DNA from: Thermincola carboxydiphila
Lineage (GTDB): Bacteria > Bacillota > Thermincolia > Thermincolales > UBA2595
Reading direction: 5' to 3'
Length of the DNA: 64,000 nucleotides
NCBI GenBank assembly: GCA_016841045.1
Contig: JAENZX010000013.1
Span: forward strand, 1 to 64,000
Part shown: positions 51,224-58,314 of the stretch, one piece after another
Position numbering within the stretch: the stretch's first letter is position 1
Layout of the letters: each line of letters starts with the position of its first letter
Translations under genes and position numbers: made by a program
Notes under the pieces: generated by a model
Databases searched by the model: none
What the model saw: only the letters and a program-made list of their open reading frames with translations
Told to the model about the DNA's origin: nothing

Positions 51224-52192
51224 GTGAATAAACAGGGTTTCAGAAAAATTGCCATATTAGCAGTTATAGCAATGGTTATAGGGATATTTTCGGGATGTAC
51301 CAAGAATGAGCAGAAAAAGCCTTTGCCAAGCGATGATGAAGTCAAGGGTACAGAACCCACTATAAGTCTGTTTATTAACGAAACTGGTGAGAAAAAGCAA
51401 ATAAAGATGGAAGAGTATATACAGGGGGTTGTAGCTGCCGAAATGGATACAAAGTGGCCGGTTAACGCCCTTGCAGCCCAGGCGATACTTGCACGGACAT
51501 TTACTTTGAAACAGATAAAGGACAAGGGCGGCGTTCCCCAGCACGGTACAGATGCCTCAACAAGTGTTGAAGAATTTCAGGCATATGACCCGACTAAAAT
51601 CAACGACAATGTTAGGAAAGCTGTTCAAATGACTCGTGGAGAAGTAGTTAAATACCAGGGGCAGTATATAAATGCCTGGTTCAGTGCCTGTGACGGCGGT
51701 ACAGAAGCGTCAGCGGCAGAGGGTTTGTCATACAAAAAAGAAAAAACACCTTACATTAAAGCGGGGGCCAAGGATGGCTGCCTGGAAGTAACGGTTCCCG
51801 AGAATAAAAGCTGGACGGCTTCATTTCCTGTTAGCACAGTCCGTGCGGCTGTACAAAAAATTAATGGACAGGACCCCGGGAACATCACCGCTGGTAATGT
51901 AAAAGTTGCCCGACGAGGGGCTACCGGCAGGGCTGAAGTACTTCGCCTTGGAAAAGCTGACGTAGGAGCGGCTGCGTTGAGACTAGCTCTTGGCAATGAT
52001 AAAATGAGGTCTATTTATCTCAACGGTATATCTGTACAGGGCGACAATGTGGTAATGACAGGCAAGGGCTACGGCCATGGTGTGGGAATGTGCCAGTGGG
52101 GAGCTAAAAAGATGGCTGCCGAAGGCAGAAGCCCTGAAAAGATTGTCAGTTTCTACTTTAAAAATATACAAATACAGAAAATTTGGAAATAG
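51224..52192 (+). CDS. SpoIID/LytB-domain lipoprotein
   Basis: A 322-residue secreted protein with lipobox GIFSGCTK (Cys25) and a SpoIID/LytB (amidase enhancer) domain filling the rest. Domain hallmarks are EEYIQGVVAAEM, ALAAQAILARTFTL, NAWFSACDGGTEASA and GYGHGVGMCQWGAKKMA. SpoIID is a lytic transglycosylase that acts during engulfment. A lipid-anchored copy among spore genes suggests a related wall-cutting role, but it is not the classical spoIID by location. GTG start with GGGGGG. The end of the gene begins a 20-bp direct repeat, followed by a strong terminator. Confidence 0.88.
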   Translation: MNKQGFRKIAILAVIAMVIGIFSGCTKNEQKKPLPSDDEVKGTEPTISLFINETGEKKQIKMEEYIQGVVAAEMDTKWPVNALAAQAILARTFTLKQIKDKGGVPQHGTDASTSVEEFQAYDPTKINDNVRKAVQMTRGEVVKYQGQYINAWFSACDGGTEASAAEGLSYKKEKTPYIKAGAKDGCLEVTVPENKSWTASFPVSTVRAAVQKINGQDPGNITAGNVKVARRGATGRAEVLRLGKADVGAAALRLALGNDKMRSIYLNGISVQGDNVVMTGKGYGHGVGMCQWGAKKMAAEGRSPEKIVSFYFKNIQIQKIWK

Positions 52193-52224
52193 TATTTCTA
52201 AAAAGAAAATAGTATTTCTAAAAA
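52187..52224 (+). repeat. Direct repeat at the end of the SpoIID-domain gene
   Basis: AAATAGTATTTCTAAAAA occurs at 52187-52204 and again at 52207-52224 (period 20). The first copy contains the stop codon. Confidence 0.75.
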
Positions 52225-52240
52225 TAATTAAAGTATAGTA

Positions 52241-52281
52241 AAGGATGGCCATCGTCTGCTGGACGGTGGCCATCCTTTATC
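52241..52281 (+). terminator. Intrinsic terminator after the SpoIID-domain gene
   Basis: A 16-bp stem (52241-52256 with 52262-52277) with one wobble pair and a five-base loop, then T/A-rich sequence. Confidence 0.85.
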
Positions 52282-52375
52282 TATATTAAAATTTCACAGA
52301 CATATTGTACCCCTATGTGGAATATCTATGGAAATAGCAAATGTTTCTTTTAAATTTTACGGGGGAGGGAATATT

Positions 52376-52663
52376 TTGACATTTAAAGATGAATTTAATC
52401 AATATAAGCTTATTATGACTAACCGTAAAAATCTTATTGTTGAAGGTGTACAAAATGTTGAAAGTTTCGATGACGAGGAAATTATCCTTGATACAAAAAT
52501 GGGGACTCTTATACTCAAAGGAGAAAATCTACATGTGGTACAGTTGAACCTTGAGAATGGGACTTTTATAGTGGAGGGACTGTGCACAACTCTTGACTTC
52601 TCCGAGGAAAGAAAAGGAATAAAAAACAAAGGAAAAGGTTTCATTGAACGCATTCTAAAATAA
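52376..52663 (+). CDS. yabP: Sporulation protein YabP
   Basis: A 95-residue YabP. The core TNRKNLIVEGVQNVESFDDE and TKMGTLILKGENLHV aligns directly to B. subtilis YabP (which has HRKELTISGVKNVESFDNEE). YabP and YabQ are mother-cell sigma-E proteins; YabQ is needed for cortex formation, while YabP loss has little phenotype. TTG 52376 with GGGAGGG upstream is chosen; the frame continues to an ATG at 52328 without a ribosome site. yabQ follows after 31 bases. Confidence 0.92.
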   Translation: MTFKDEFNQYKLIMTNRKNLIVEGVQNVESFDDEEIILDTKMGTLILKGENLHVVQLNLENGTFIVEGLCTTLDFSEERKGIKNKGKGFIERILK

Positions 52664-52694
52664 CCCAATTTAAAAATTAAGGTGGAGGAGACTG

Positions 52695-53246
52695 ATGCAG
52701 TCTTTAACGTCCCAGTTTTATGCTTTTCTTGTTACGATTTTGGCAGGGGTCATTATAGGGATACTTTTTGACTTTTACAGAGTAGTTAGAGGGTTGGTCC
52801 GCCCAAGAAAGGTATTTACACATCTGGGGGACCTGACTTTTTGGGTAGTTTCAACTCTGGTAATTTTCTTCCTTCTCTTGGTGGGAAACTGGGGAGAAAT
52901 GCGTTTTTATGTTTTTATAGGGATACTGGCAGGAATAGGGCTGTATTTAAAATGCTTAAGCCGGTACTTCATTAAAATCTTTGGAGCGGCCTTTCTTATC
53001 ATCAGAAAGATACTGATGCTTGTTGCTAAAGTATGTAGTACGTTGTGGCTCATTATAATTTATCCATTTGTAATTATTCGTAATATCGTAGTTATCCCCA
53101 TCGGTTTTTTGGGGAGAACCTGTGCCGGTGGCGCTAATTGGGTTAAAAAATGTTTAAACAGATTTATTGGATCACCGGTGAAAGGCTACATATCCCGAGT
53201 TGAAAGGCGCTTGAAGGATCGCTTGATAAAATATCTAAAAAAATAA
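52695..53246 (+). CDS. yabQ: Spore cortex protein YabQ
   Basis: A 183-residue membrane protein with four or five helices. The N-terminus QSLTSQFYAFLVTILAGVI and DFYRVVRGLVRPRKVFTHLGD are family hallmarks. The C-terminus is basic. In B. subtilis YabQ localises to the forespore outer membrane and is required for the cortex. ATG with GGAGGAG. It ends at a terminator hairpin that overlaps the stop, so divIC is transcribed separately here. Confidence 0.92.
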   Translation: MQSLTSQFYAFLVTILAGVIIGILFDFYRVVRGLVRPRKVFTHLGDLTFWVVSTLVIFFLLLVGNWGEMRFYVFIGILAGIGLYLKCLSRYFIKIFGAAFLIIRKILMLVAKVCSTLWLIIIYPFVIIRNIVVIPIGFLGRTCAGGANWVKKCLNRFIGSPVKGYISRVERRLKDRLIKYLKK

Positions 53247-53288
53247 GTTTTCCACAGACTGACGGTTATGTGGAAAACTTATTTTTTT
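53245..53288 (+). terminator. Intrinsic terminator after yabQ
   Basis: AAGTTTTCCACA/TGTGGAAAACTT (53245-53256 with 53269-53280), 12 perfect pairs, then seven T. Confidence 0.92.
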
Positions 53289-53326
53289 CTACAGAAGGAT
53301 TTTATTGGCAGACGTAGAATCAATAT

Positions 53327-53422
53327 TTGTACTAAAATTGTACTAAAGTTGTACACATGTTGTGGATAAACATGTGGATAAACAGAGGATAAAGCGTGGA
53401 TAAATTGTCGATAATAGGATAA
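53327..53422 (+). repeat. Phased array of ~11-bp units containing DnaA boxes
   Basis: Units begin at 53327, 53338, 53349, 53360, 53371/2, 53383, 53394 and 53405: two TTGTACTAAA, TTGTACACATG, then GATAA-bearing units. TGTGGATAA, the perfect complement of the DnaA box TTATCCACA, occurs at 53361-53369 and 53373-53381. One-mismatch copies lie at 53395-53403 and 53406-53414. One unit is 12 bp; all others are 11, close to one helical turn. The array ends seven bases before the ATG of a small HTH gene. Confidence 0.8.
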
Positions 53423-53428
53423 ATTTAT

Positions 53429-53659
53429 ATGAAAATAGAAATCAGAGGCGCTGAAAAGCTTAGTTTCAGGGAACGCCAGGTAGTTACACTAAAAGAAATG
53501 GGATATTCAAATGATAAGATTGCCAAGAAACTGGGATTAACAAGCAGTACTGTGGCAACCCTTTTTAACCGTGCCAGAAATAAGGGCTATGAAGTAGTAA
53601 TAGTTATTCCCGGAAATGCACTGGGGTTATTTGGGGTTGAAGAAGAGGAGGATGACTAA
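53429..53659 (+). CDS. Small helix-turn-helix regulator (sigma-70 region 4 / GerE-like)
   Basis: A 76-residue protein. Residues 10-55 form a LuxR/sigma-region-4 HTH: LSFRERQVVTLKEMGYSNDKI then AKKLGLTSSTVATLFNRAR. The C-terminal 20 residues are hydrophobic, then strongly acidic (EEEEDD). No receiver or other domain. B. subtilis has no gene here between yabQ and divIC. It directly follows the phased DnaA-box-like array, so autoregulation or DnaA control is plausible, though unproven. ATG with only a weak AGGAT site, which falls in the array. divIC begins two bases after its stop. Confidence 0.8.
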   Translation: MKIEIRGAEKLSFRERQVVTLKEMGYSNDKIAKKLGLTSSTVATLFNRARNKGYEVVIVIPGNALGLFGVEEEEDD

Positions 53660-53661
53660 AA

Positions 53662-54081
53662 GTGGTATTATCAGCAAAAGTAAAACATGAAAGTCAAAAT
53701 AAAGTGGTGAATCTGACGGTACCAAAGCAGCAGCCCAAGCGAAGAAAACTTAAGTTTAAACTTGGGGGGCCTACTGTCATTCTTTTTATATTACTAGGTT
53801 TCATTTTTTATTCATTTGGCGGACAGGCCATTGAAATGTACAATGTCCGTCATGAAATAACTAAAATCAGGGAACAGATGGACGAGCTCCAGGAAAAAAA
53901 TGCTGAACTACGTAAACAAGTGGAACAGCTAAACTCAGACGCATTTATTGAGAGAGAAGCCAGGGAAAAGCTGGGATATGTAAAGCCGGGCGAGAAGATA
54001 ATTCTTGAGGCCCAACCGGGTGCAGCAAACGCGGCCGGGGGTAGTACTTCTGCGAAACGCAGTAATCCTGAAATACATTAA
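53662..54081 (+). CDS. divIC: Cell division protein DivIC/FtsB family
   Basis: A 139-residue bitopic septum protein: basic cytoplasmic N-terminus (RRKLKFKLG), one transmembrane helix (about 37-55, VILFILLGFIFYSFGG), an extracellular coiled coil (EITKIREQMDELQEKNAELRK) and the conserved REAREKLGYVKPGE. DivIC forms the FtsB-FtsL-FtsQ-like complex at midcell. The end is a Gly/Ala-rich tail. GTG start, GGAGG about 10 bases upstream within the preceding gene; the two are likely cotranscribed. Confidence 0.92.
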   Translation: MVLSAKVKHESQNKVVNLTVPKQQPKRRKLKFKLGGPTVILFILLGFIFYSFGGQAIEMYNVRHEITKIREQMDELQEKNAELRKQVEQLNSDAFIEREAREKLGYVKPGEKIILEAQPGAANAAGGSTSAKRSNPEIH

Positions 54082-54183
54082 TAAAATCGACATCTTGACA
54101 CTCCAAATACGCATAGGGTATAATTTGATTATTATAATATCTTAGGTGACTTTTAATGCGATTTAAGGAGGATATTTTGTTTT

Positions 54184-54603
54184 ATGTCAATTGAAATAGG
54201 GAGCATCGTTGAGGGCGTAGTTTCCGGCATCACTAATTTTGGTGCGTTTATTGAACTGCCTAACGGACAGACAGGACTTGTTCATATTTCAGAAGTAGCA
54301 GACGCCTATGTCAGAGATGTGAAGGATTATCTCAAAGAGAAGGACAAGGTTCAGGTCAAAGTAATTGCAATTGATAAAGGTAAAATTGGTCTGTCCATTA
54401 AACAGGCGAAGCCCGCTGCTCCCCCATCGGCACCGCCACCAGGCCGTTTTCAAAACAGGCCTCCCAGGAGAAGTCATGATAAACCACCAGCCAATTTTGA
54501 AGATAGGCTGGCAAAATTTATAAAAGAAAGTGACGAAAGACAACAGGATCTTCGCCGTAGTGTGGACTCAAAGAGGGGCGGCAGAGGAACTAAGAAGTCT
54601 TAA
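54184..54603 (+). CDS. yabR: S1 RNA-binding domain protein (YabR)
   Basis: A 139-residue protein with one S1 domain at residues 1-72 (IEIGSIVEGVVSGITNFGAF, TGLVHISEVADAYV, KVQVKVIAIDKGKIGLSIK) and a low-complexity Pro/Arg-rich tail that looks disordered. YabR follows divIC in most Firmicutes; its role is unclear, probably RNA or ribosome binding (it resembles the C-terminal S1 of PNPase). ATG with AAGGAGG. Terminator follows. Confidence 0.92.
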   Translation: MSIEIGSIVEGVVSGITNFGAFIELPNGQTGLVHISEVADAYVRDVKDYLKEKDKVQVKVIAIDKGKIGLSIKQAKPAAPPSAPPPGRFQNRPPRRSHDKPPANFEDRLAKFIKESDERQQDLRRSVDSKRGGRGTKKS

Positions 54604-54614
54604 TTAGGGTAGCT

Positions 54615-54645
54615 AAAGAGCATCGCAAAAGCGGTGCTCTTTTTG
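54615..54645 (+). terminator. Intrinsic terminator after yabR
   Basis: AAAGAGCATCGC/GCGGTGCTCTTT (54615-54626 with 54631-54642), one wobble, and T's. Confidence 0.92.
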
Positions 54646-54738
54646 TTCTCAATAACTTGGGATAAGTGCATGTAGGTGAAAATGCCTGCTTTTCCTTGCA
54701 TAATTCCTAGGTCCGGGTGTATTCTTTAAGTAAATTAC

Positions 54739-54798
54739 TTGCAAGAACGGGCAAAGCCCGTTTTTGCAACCAAAAGGACAGGTTCGCCTGCGCGAACC
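54739..54798 (+). repeat. Two hairpins in the leader of the Ppx/GppA gene
   Basis: TTGCAA-AACGGGC and GCCCGTT-TTGCAA form one stem (about 54739-54766); GGTTCG/CGAACC (54781-54798) forms a second. The first has a T run inside its 3' arm. They may be an attenuator or dispersed repeats. Confidence 0.5.
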
Positions 54799-54825
54799 TC
54801 CCAACTTTAAGCGGGGTGAACAAGA

Positions 54826-55719
54826 ATGCGTGTAGCAGTGATAGATATCGGTACTAATTCCACAAGGCTGCTCATCGGAGATGCTGTGGATAAGAGTGAG
54901 AACCAGTCGGGTATAAATGTACTTAAGACCAGACTGGTTACTACCAGGCTAGGTGAAGGCATTGGATCAAAGCGCTGTCTTAGGCAGCCTGCTATTAACC
55001 GGACAATTGAAGCGCTGCTGGAATTTAAGAAAATTATTAAAGAGCACAAGGCAGAGACTGTCATTGCTGCAGCTACAAGTGCGGTGAGGGATGCTGAGAA
55101 CCAGCGGGACTTTCTTGATCATGTAAAGTTAAAAACGGGCCTAGAAGTGCGTGTCTTATCGGGGCCAGAAGAGGCCGAAATGAGTTACTCAGGAGTTGTT
55201 GGCGGCCTCAAACCAGATATGAAAAATCCGGTCGTAGTTGATATAGGCGGTGGAAGTACAGAATTCATATGGCAGGGGTTTGGAGGGATAAATCTTGAAA
55301 GCCTCAGAATCGGGGCAGTACGGATGACAGAAAGCAATCTGGGGTTGGATAATATAAAAAAACTGATGAGTGATGTAACTAATAGGGTGCGGTCAGTGGG
55401 GAGTATAGGCCTGATAGGAGTGGGTGGTACAATAACCACCCTTGCGGCGGTGGATATGGAATTAGAAGAGTATGATCCTGCGCGGGTACATGGGTATTAT
55501 ATAACTCGTGAACGGGTTATTAATATTCTAAACCGCTTTGAGGGGATGACCTTAAAAGAGCGAAAAGCAGTTACAGGCCTTCAGCCCCAAAGGGCGGATA
55601 TAATCATCGCCGGAGTACAGATAGTTTTAGCGGTCCTTGATGGGCTAAAAGCAGAGGGAATAGTTGCAAGCGAGAGCGATATTATGTACGGGCTGTTTTA
55701 CCGAGCCATCGCAAACTAA
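54826..55719 (+). CDS. Ppx/GppA family exopolyphosphatase
   Basis: A 297-residue ASKHA-fold phosphatase of the short Ppx/GppA group. AVIDIGTNSTRLLIGD is the phosphate-1 loop, SAVRDAENQRDFL, LSGPEEAEMSYSGVVGG and VVDIGGGSTEFI (phosphate 2) follow, and the glycine-rich GVGGTITTLAA completes the site. Short forms hydrolyse polyphosphate or pppGpp. ATG with AAGCGGGGTG upstream. In many Clostridia it lies between yabR and spoIIE; it is absent from this place in B. subtilis. Confidence 0.93.
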   Translation: MRVAVIDIGTNSTRLLIGDAVDKSENQSGINVLKTRLVTTRLGEGIGSKRCLRQPAINRTIEALLEFKKIIKEHKAETVIAAATSAVRDAENQRDFLDHVKLKTGLEVRVLSGPEEAEMSYSGVVGGLKPDMKNPVVVDIGGGSTEFIWQGFGGINLESLRIGAVRMTESNLGLDNIKKLMSDVTNRVRSVGSIGLIGVGGTITTLAAVDMELEEYDPARVHGYYITRERVINILNRFEGMTLKERKAVTGLQPQRADIIIAGVQIVLAVLDGLKAEGIVASESDIMYGLFYRAIAN

Positions 55720-55816
55720 ATTATATTGAAAATGTCAAAATTTTTGTTAAAGTTTTGGGAATGGCCGCATATATTTAGTAAAAGATGGAGGGTGAACCGG
55801 TTAAGGGGGGTGGACA

Positions 55817-56770
55817 TTGGGCCACAACACAGATTCTGAATACCGCCGATATTCAGCGGTTCTTCGGGAAGATAATAGAAATTATGCCATAACTCCGACC
55901 AGGCGCCCTAGAGGTAAAGCAATTGTAGACATAAAAGGGAGTCAGGGTTTCATGAAATGTTCGGTTAAAAACTTGAAGCCCTCTAAAAGTGAATTTTCGT
56001 TCCTTTACTACGGGATTTGGCTCGTTAGTGAGGAAAATCATAAAAAGGTTCCGATAAAGACAGGAATCCTAAAATCGAATTCGGAGGGGGTGGGAGAGAG
56101 TACATTTAGATTTAATGCTGATAATGTAAAAGGTACAGGTCTTGATTTCGACAGTTTCTCTTCTTTAGAAGTATGTATTGAGTCAACCCACAAAACAGCG
56201 CCCGGTGAACGGGTTCTTATTGGCGAGCTTGAGTTAGAAGAAGCTAATTTATCTGAAGATCCAAAACTGGAAAAGGTTTCTCCCTTTGGGAGCAAAATGC
56301 CCCAGTCTCAATGGTGGAAGTTTTATCCGGGGCTTCTGGACAGTCTAATGGAGTACCCATCAATCCAAAAGGATAGTAAGTCACATAGACAAAAGGGTGA
56401 TAAATCAGATTTATCTGTTCAAGGTCTAAAAGAAAGAACTCAGGAGACGCTTTTGCATGGTTGTTCCAATTTTGGTGATGTTCAAATAGGCTCGGTTTTT
56501 CAGGGTCACCAGCTTGTTGGTCTCGAGTATGATCGGGAGGGTGCTGTAAAATACTTGGCTCATGGGATCCCAGGACGATTTTGTTTAAGGGATCAACCTT
56601 ACGGAGGTGCTACCGGTTATGTTTACTGGCATCCCTTGCCCGGACAGCAGTACAAAGCCGGCGATTACGGCTACTGGTTAATCCATATAGATCCCGTTAG
56701 CGGGGAGGTGGTTTTTCCGAGAAAGCCCACGAAGCCGCCATCTTGTGAAGAGTGTGACAGGACCTATTGA
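55817..56770 (+). CDS. Unrecognised protein A, spoIIE-upstream group
   Basis: A 317-residue protein I do not recognise. N-terminal domain (about 30-150) contains RGKAIVDIKGSQGFMKCSV, IKTGILKSNSEGVGESTFRF and GERVLIGELEL, which parallels protein B below. A linker with SQWWKFYPG follows. The C-terminal 75 residues (HGIPGRFCLRDQPYGGATGYV, WHPLPGQQY, YGYWLIHIDPVSG) look like a distinct compact domain. No signal peptide or membrane segment, as expected for coat-like proteins assembled from inside. TTG start with AAGGGGGG. Two other genes of related layout follow before spoIIE. Sporulation role is inferred from position only. Confidence 0.8.
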   Translation: MGHNTDSEYRRYSAVLREDNRNYAITPTRRPRGKAIVDIKGSQGFMKCSVKNLKPSKSEFSFLYYGIWLVSEENHKKVPIKTGILKSNSEGVGESTFRFNADNVKGTGLDFDSFSSLEVCIESTHKTAPGERVLIGELELEEANLSEDPKLEKVSPFGSKMPQSQWWKFYPGLLDSLMEYPSIQKDSKSHRQKGDKSDLSVQGLKERTQETLLHGCSNFGDVQIGSVFQGHQLVGLEYDREGAVKYLAHGIPGRFCLRDQPYGGATGYVYWHPLPGQQYKAGDYGYWLIHIDPVSGEVVFPRKPTKPPSCEECDRTY

Positions 56771-56776
56771 CAGAAC

Positions 56777-56822
56777 AAGGCTAATCCATTCTCTGAAGAG
56801 AACTGGATTAGCCTTTATTATT
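56777..56822 (+). terminator. Intrinsic terminator after gene A
   Basis: AAGGCTAATCCA/TGGATTAGCCTT (56777-56788 with 56804-56815) with an inner TTCTCT/AGAGAA, then a T-rich tail. Confidence 0.9.
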
Positions 56823-56928
56823 AAGTCCATCCTGTGGGTAAATATGCTTTAAAGGCGTGTAACGGAACGGCATAGCCACTAATATACTAATAAAAGAATG
56901 ATCAAAATTTTATGAAAGGAAGGTAAAG

Positions 56929-57582
56929 ATGGAAAGTGTCAGGGAATTGGATTACAGCTACGTGAAAGCCTTTCTTCATCCCCCTGGTTTCTTACCGACC
57001 ACCAATGCCGGGCTATACGGTACAGTTGAATTGGAAATCATGGGCAACAAAGGCTGCTTCAACGTGCAAACTGCATCTGTCAGTGGCTTCAGAGAGAGGA
57101 ACCCGGACTTTGAATTAGAAATTTTTTTATCTAAAGAATCTACAGGTGACAAGGTAAGAATTGGCCGGATAAACACTGATGGTGAGGGCAAAGGAACATG
57201 CAGAAAAACCTTTATTGATACGGGACTTAAAGCTGAGAAAGCAGAAGCAGGGAAAATGTCTTACAAGTTCATGTTAATTGCCACCAGATATGTTTCTGTC
57301 GAAGAAAGCGCTATTTCGAGGGTTTTACTGGAGGGTTATTTTAAAATCCCGTTTGAAATCAGGGATGAAAGGATAGTTGGTTTTAAAAAGGAGGCGAAAG
57401 TCGATAAAACGGCTAACCAACTGAGTAAGAAACGAAACCCTCTTTTCCAAAAAGTGGAACCTTTCCAACCCCCTATTCCCAATTTTGTATGGTGGCGGAT
57501 AAGCGTCCAGCCAAGTTTGGATTATAGTTATTTGCAGCAGGATTACTGCCCCCGCAGAAAAACAAACAAGGCTGTATTTTAA
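56929..57582 (+). CDS. Unrecognised protein B, partly similar to A
   Basis: A 217-residue cytoplasmic-looking protein. Its first 140 residues follow the same plan as protein A: a Tyr-containing start (LDYSYVKAFLHPPGF against YRRYSAVL), then GTVELEIMGNKGCFNVQTA, KVRIGRINTDGEGKGTCRKTF, LLEGYFKI, and later FVWWRISVQP, which parallels QWWKFYP. It lacks A's C-terminal domain and ends in a basic tail with YCPRRK. No known family recognised. ATG with GAAAGGAAGG. Gene C follows after 11 bases, so B and C form an operon. Confidence 0.78.
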   Translation: MESVRELDYSYVKAFLHPPGFLPTTNAGLYGTVELEIMGNKGCFNVQTASVSGFRERNPDFELEIFLSKESTGDKVRIGRINTDGEGKGTCRKTFIDTGLKAEKAEAGKMSYKFMLIATRYVSVEESAISRVLLEGYFKIPFEIRDERIVGFKKEAKVDKTANQLSKKRNPLFQKVEPFQPPIPNFVWWRISVQPSLDYSYLQQDYCPRRKTNKAVF

Positions 57583-57593
57583 GGAGGGTTTTT

Positions 57594-58118
57594 ATGCTTG
57601 CTGGCGAGGTTCAAAAGACTTTTGTATTTCCAAGGATACCTTTAAGCTTCAATTTACCTGATGATTATCCTGATGCCGGTCTAATTTCAAACATTTCCGT
57701 GACACCGGAGATAACCAATTTCAAATACACCCGGGAAGAAATCGAGCTGGAGGGCAGGTACACGGTAGCGGTTTCATTTTACAAAACTCAGTCTGAAGCG
57801 GGTAATGAGGCTGAGGATTTTCCGGAAAATGAACCGGATGATTTTTTCAGCCGTCTGAAACTGGAAGATAATGGTCTGCTTTGTGATTGCTCAGGCGAAG
57901 CTAAAGCAAAAGCCAGGCAAGATTCATCGGAGTTATATACAGTTCACTTCTCACGTCAATTCCATACATTTGTTGATTTAGAGTTTATCACAAAACCGCG
58001 GTCATTCCGCCCTGGAATGGTTGTAGAAAAAGCTGGACTCGAAATTATTGATAGGAGGACCCTAAAGGGGGAACTCATCTTTGGTTTAATAAATAAGCCC
58101 CGCCGTGGTTTCCGTTAA
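57594..58118 (+). CDS. Unrecognised protein C with a DUF3794 (SPOCS)-like stretch
   Basis: A 174-residue protein. ISVTPEITNFKYTREEIELEG followed by the strands RYTVAVSFY resembles the SPOCS/DUF3794 repeat of spore coat proteins such as SipL and SpoVID (in which a TNxxxxEGKVxVEG strand pair is typical). The middle (about 65-90) is acidic; the C-terminus ends in RRTLKGELIFGLINKPRR. The similarity is by eye and partial. ATG with GGAGGG upstream. Placed in one operon with B and just before spoIIE. Confidence 0.75.
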   Translation: MLAGEVQKTFVFPRIPLSFNLPDDYPDAGLISNISVTPEITNFKYTREEIELEGRYTVAVSFYKTQSEAGNEAEDFPENEPDDFFSRLKLEDNGLLCDCSGEAKAKARQDSSELYTVHFSRQFHTFVDLEFITKPRSFRPGMVVEKAGLEIIDRRTLKGELIFGLINKPRRGFR

Positions 58119-58137
58119 ATCTTATCTTAGGTAACCC

Positions 58138-58176
58138 AAAACGGTGCGCATTGATTTAAAAATGCGCACCGTTTTT
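58138..58176 (+). terminator. Intrinsic terminator after gene C
   Basis: AAACGGTGCGCATT/AATGCGCACCGTTT, 14 perfect pairs (58138-58151 and 58161-58174), then T's. Confidence 0.95.
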
Positions 58177-58238
58177 GTTGTCGGTAGAATAACTTTGGTG
58201 AAACAAGTCGATATAAAATTTAACCATTCTGACTTAAC

Positions 58239-58271
58239 CCGACACGGATTTTTTCTCTTGTGTAATATAAT
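58239..58271 (+). promoter_or_regulatory. Candidate Spo0A-activated sigma-A promoter of spoIIE
   Basis: A perfect TATAAT at 58266-58271 has no -35 at 17 bases, but CCGACA lies 21 bases upstream (58239-58244), the unusual spacing of Spo0A-dependent promoters such as B. subtilis spoIIG and spoIIE. CCCGACA at 58238-58244 is a degenerate 0A box. Confidence 0.45.
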
Positions 58272-58314
58272 TTATAGAAGCAGTATAACTATAAGCATGA
58301 TGGGTGGTGCTTGA

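Noticed and set aside
53327-53422. Could the phased array be a CRISPR?
   Set aside because: Units are 11 bases, without unique spacers, and no cas gene is near.
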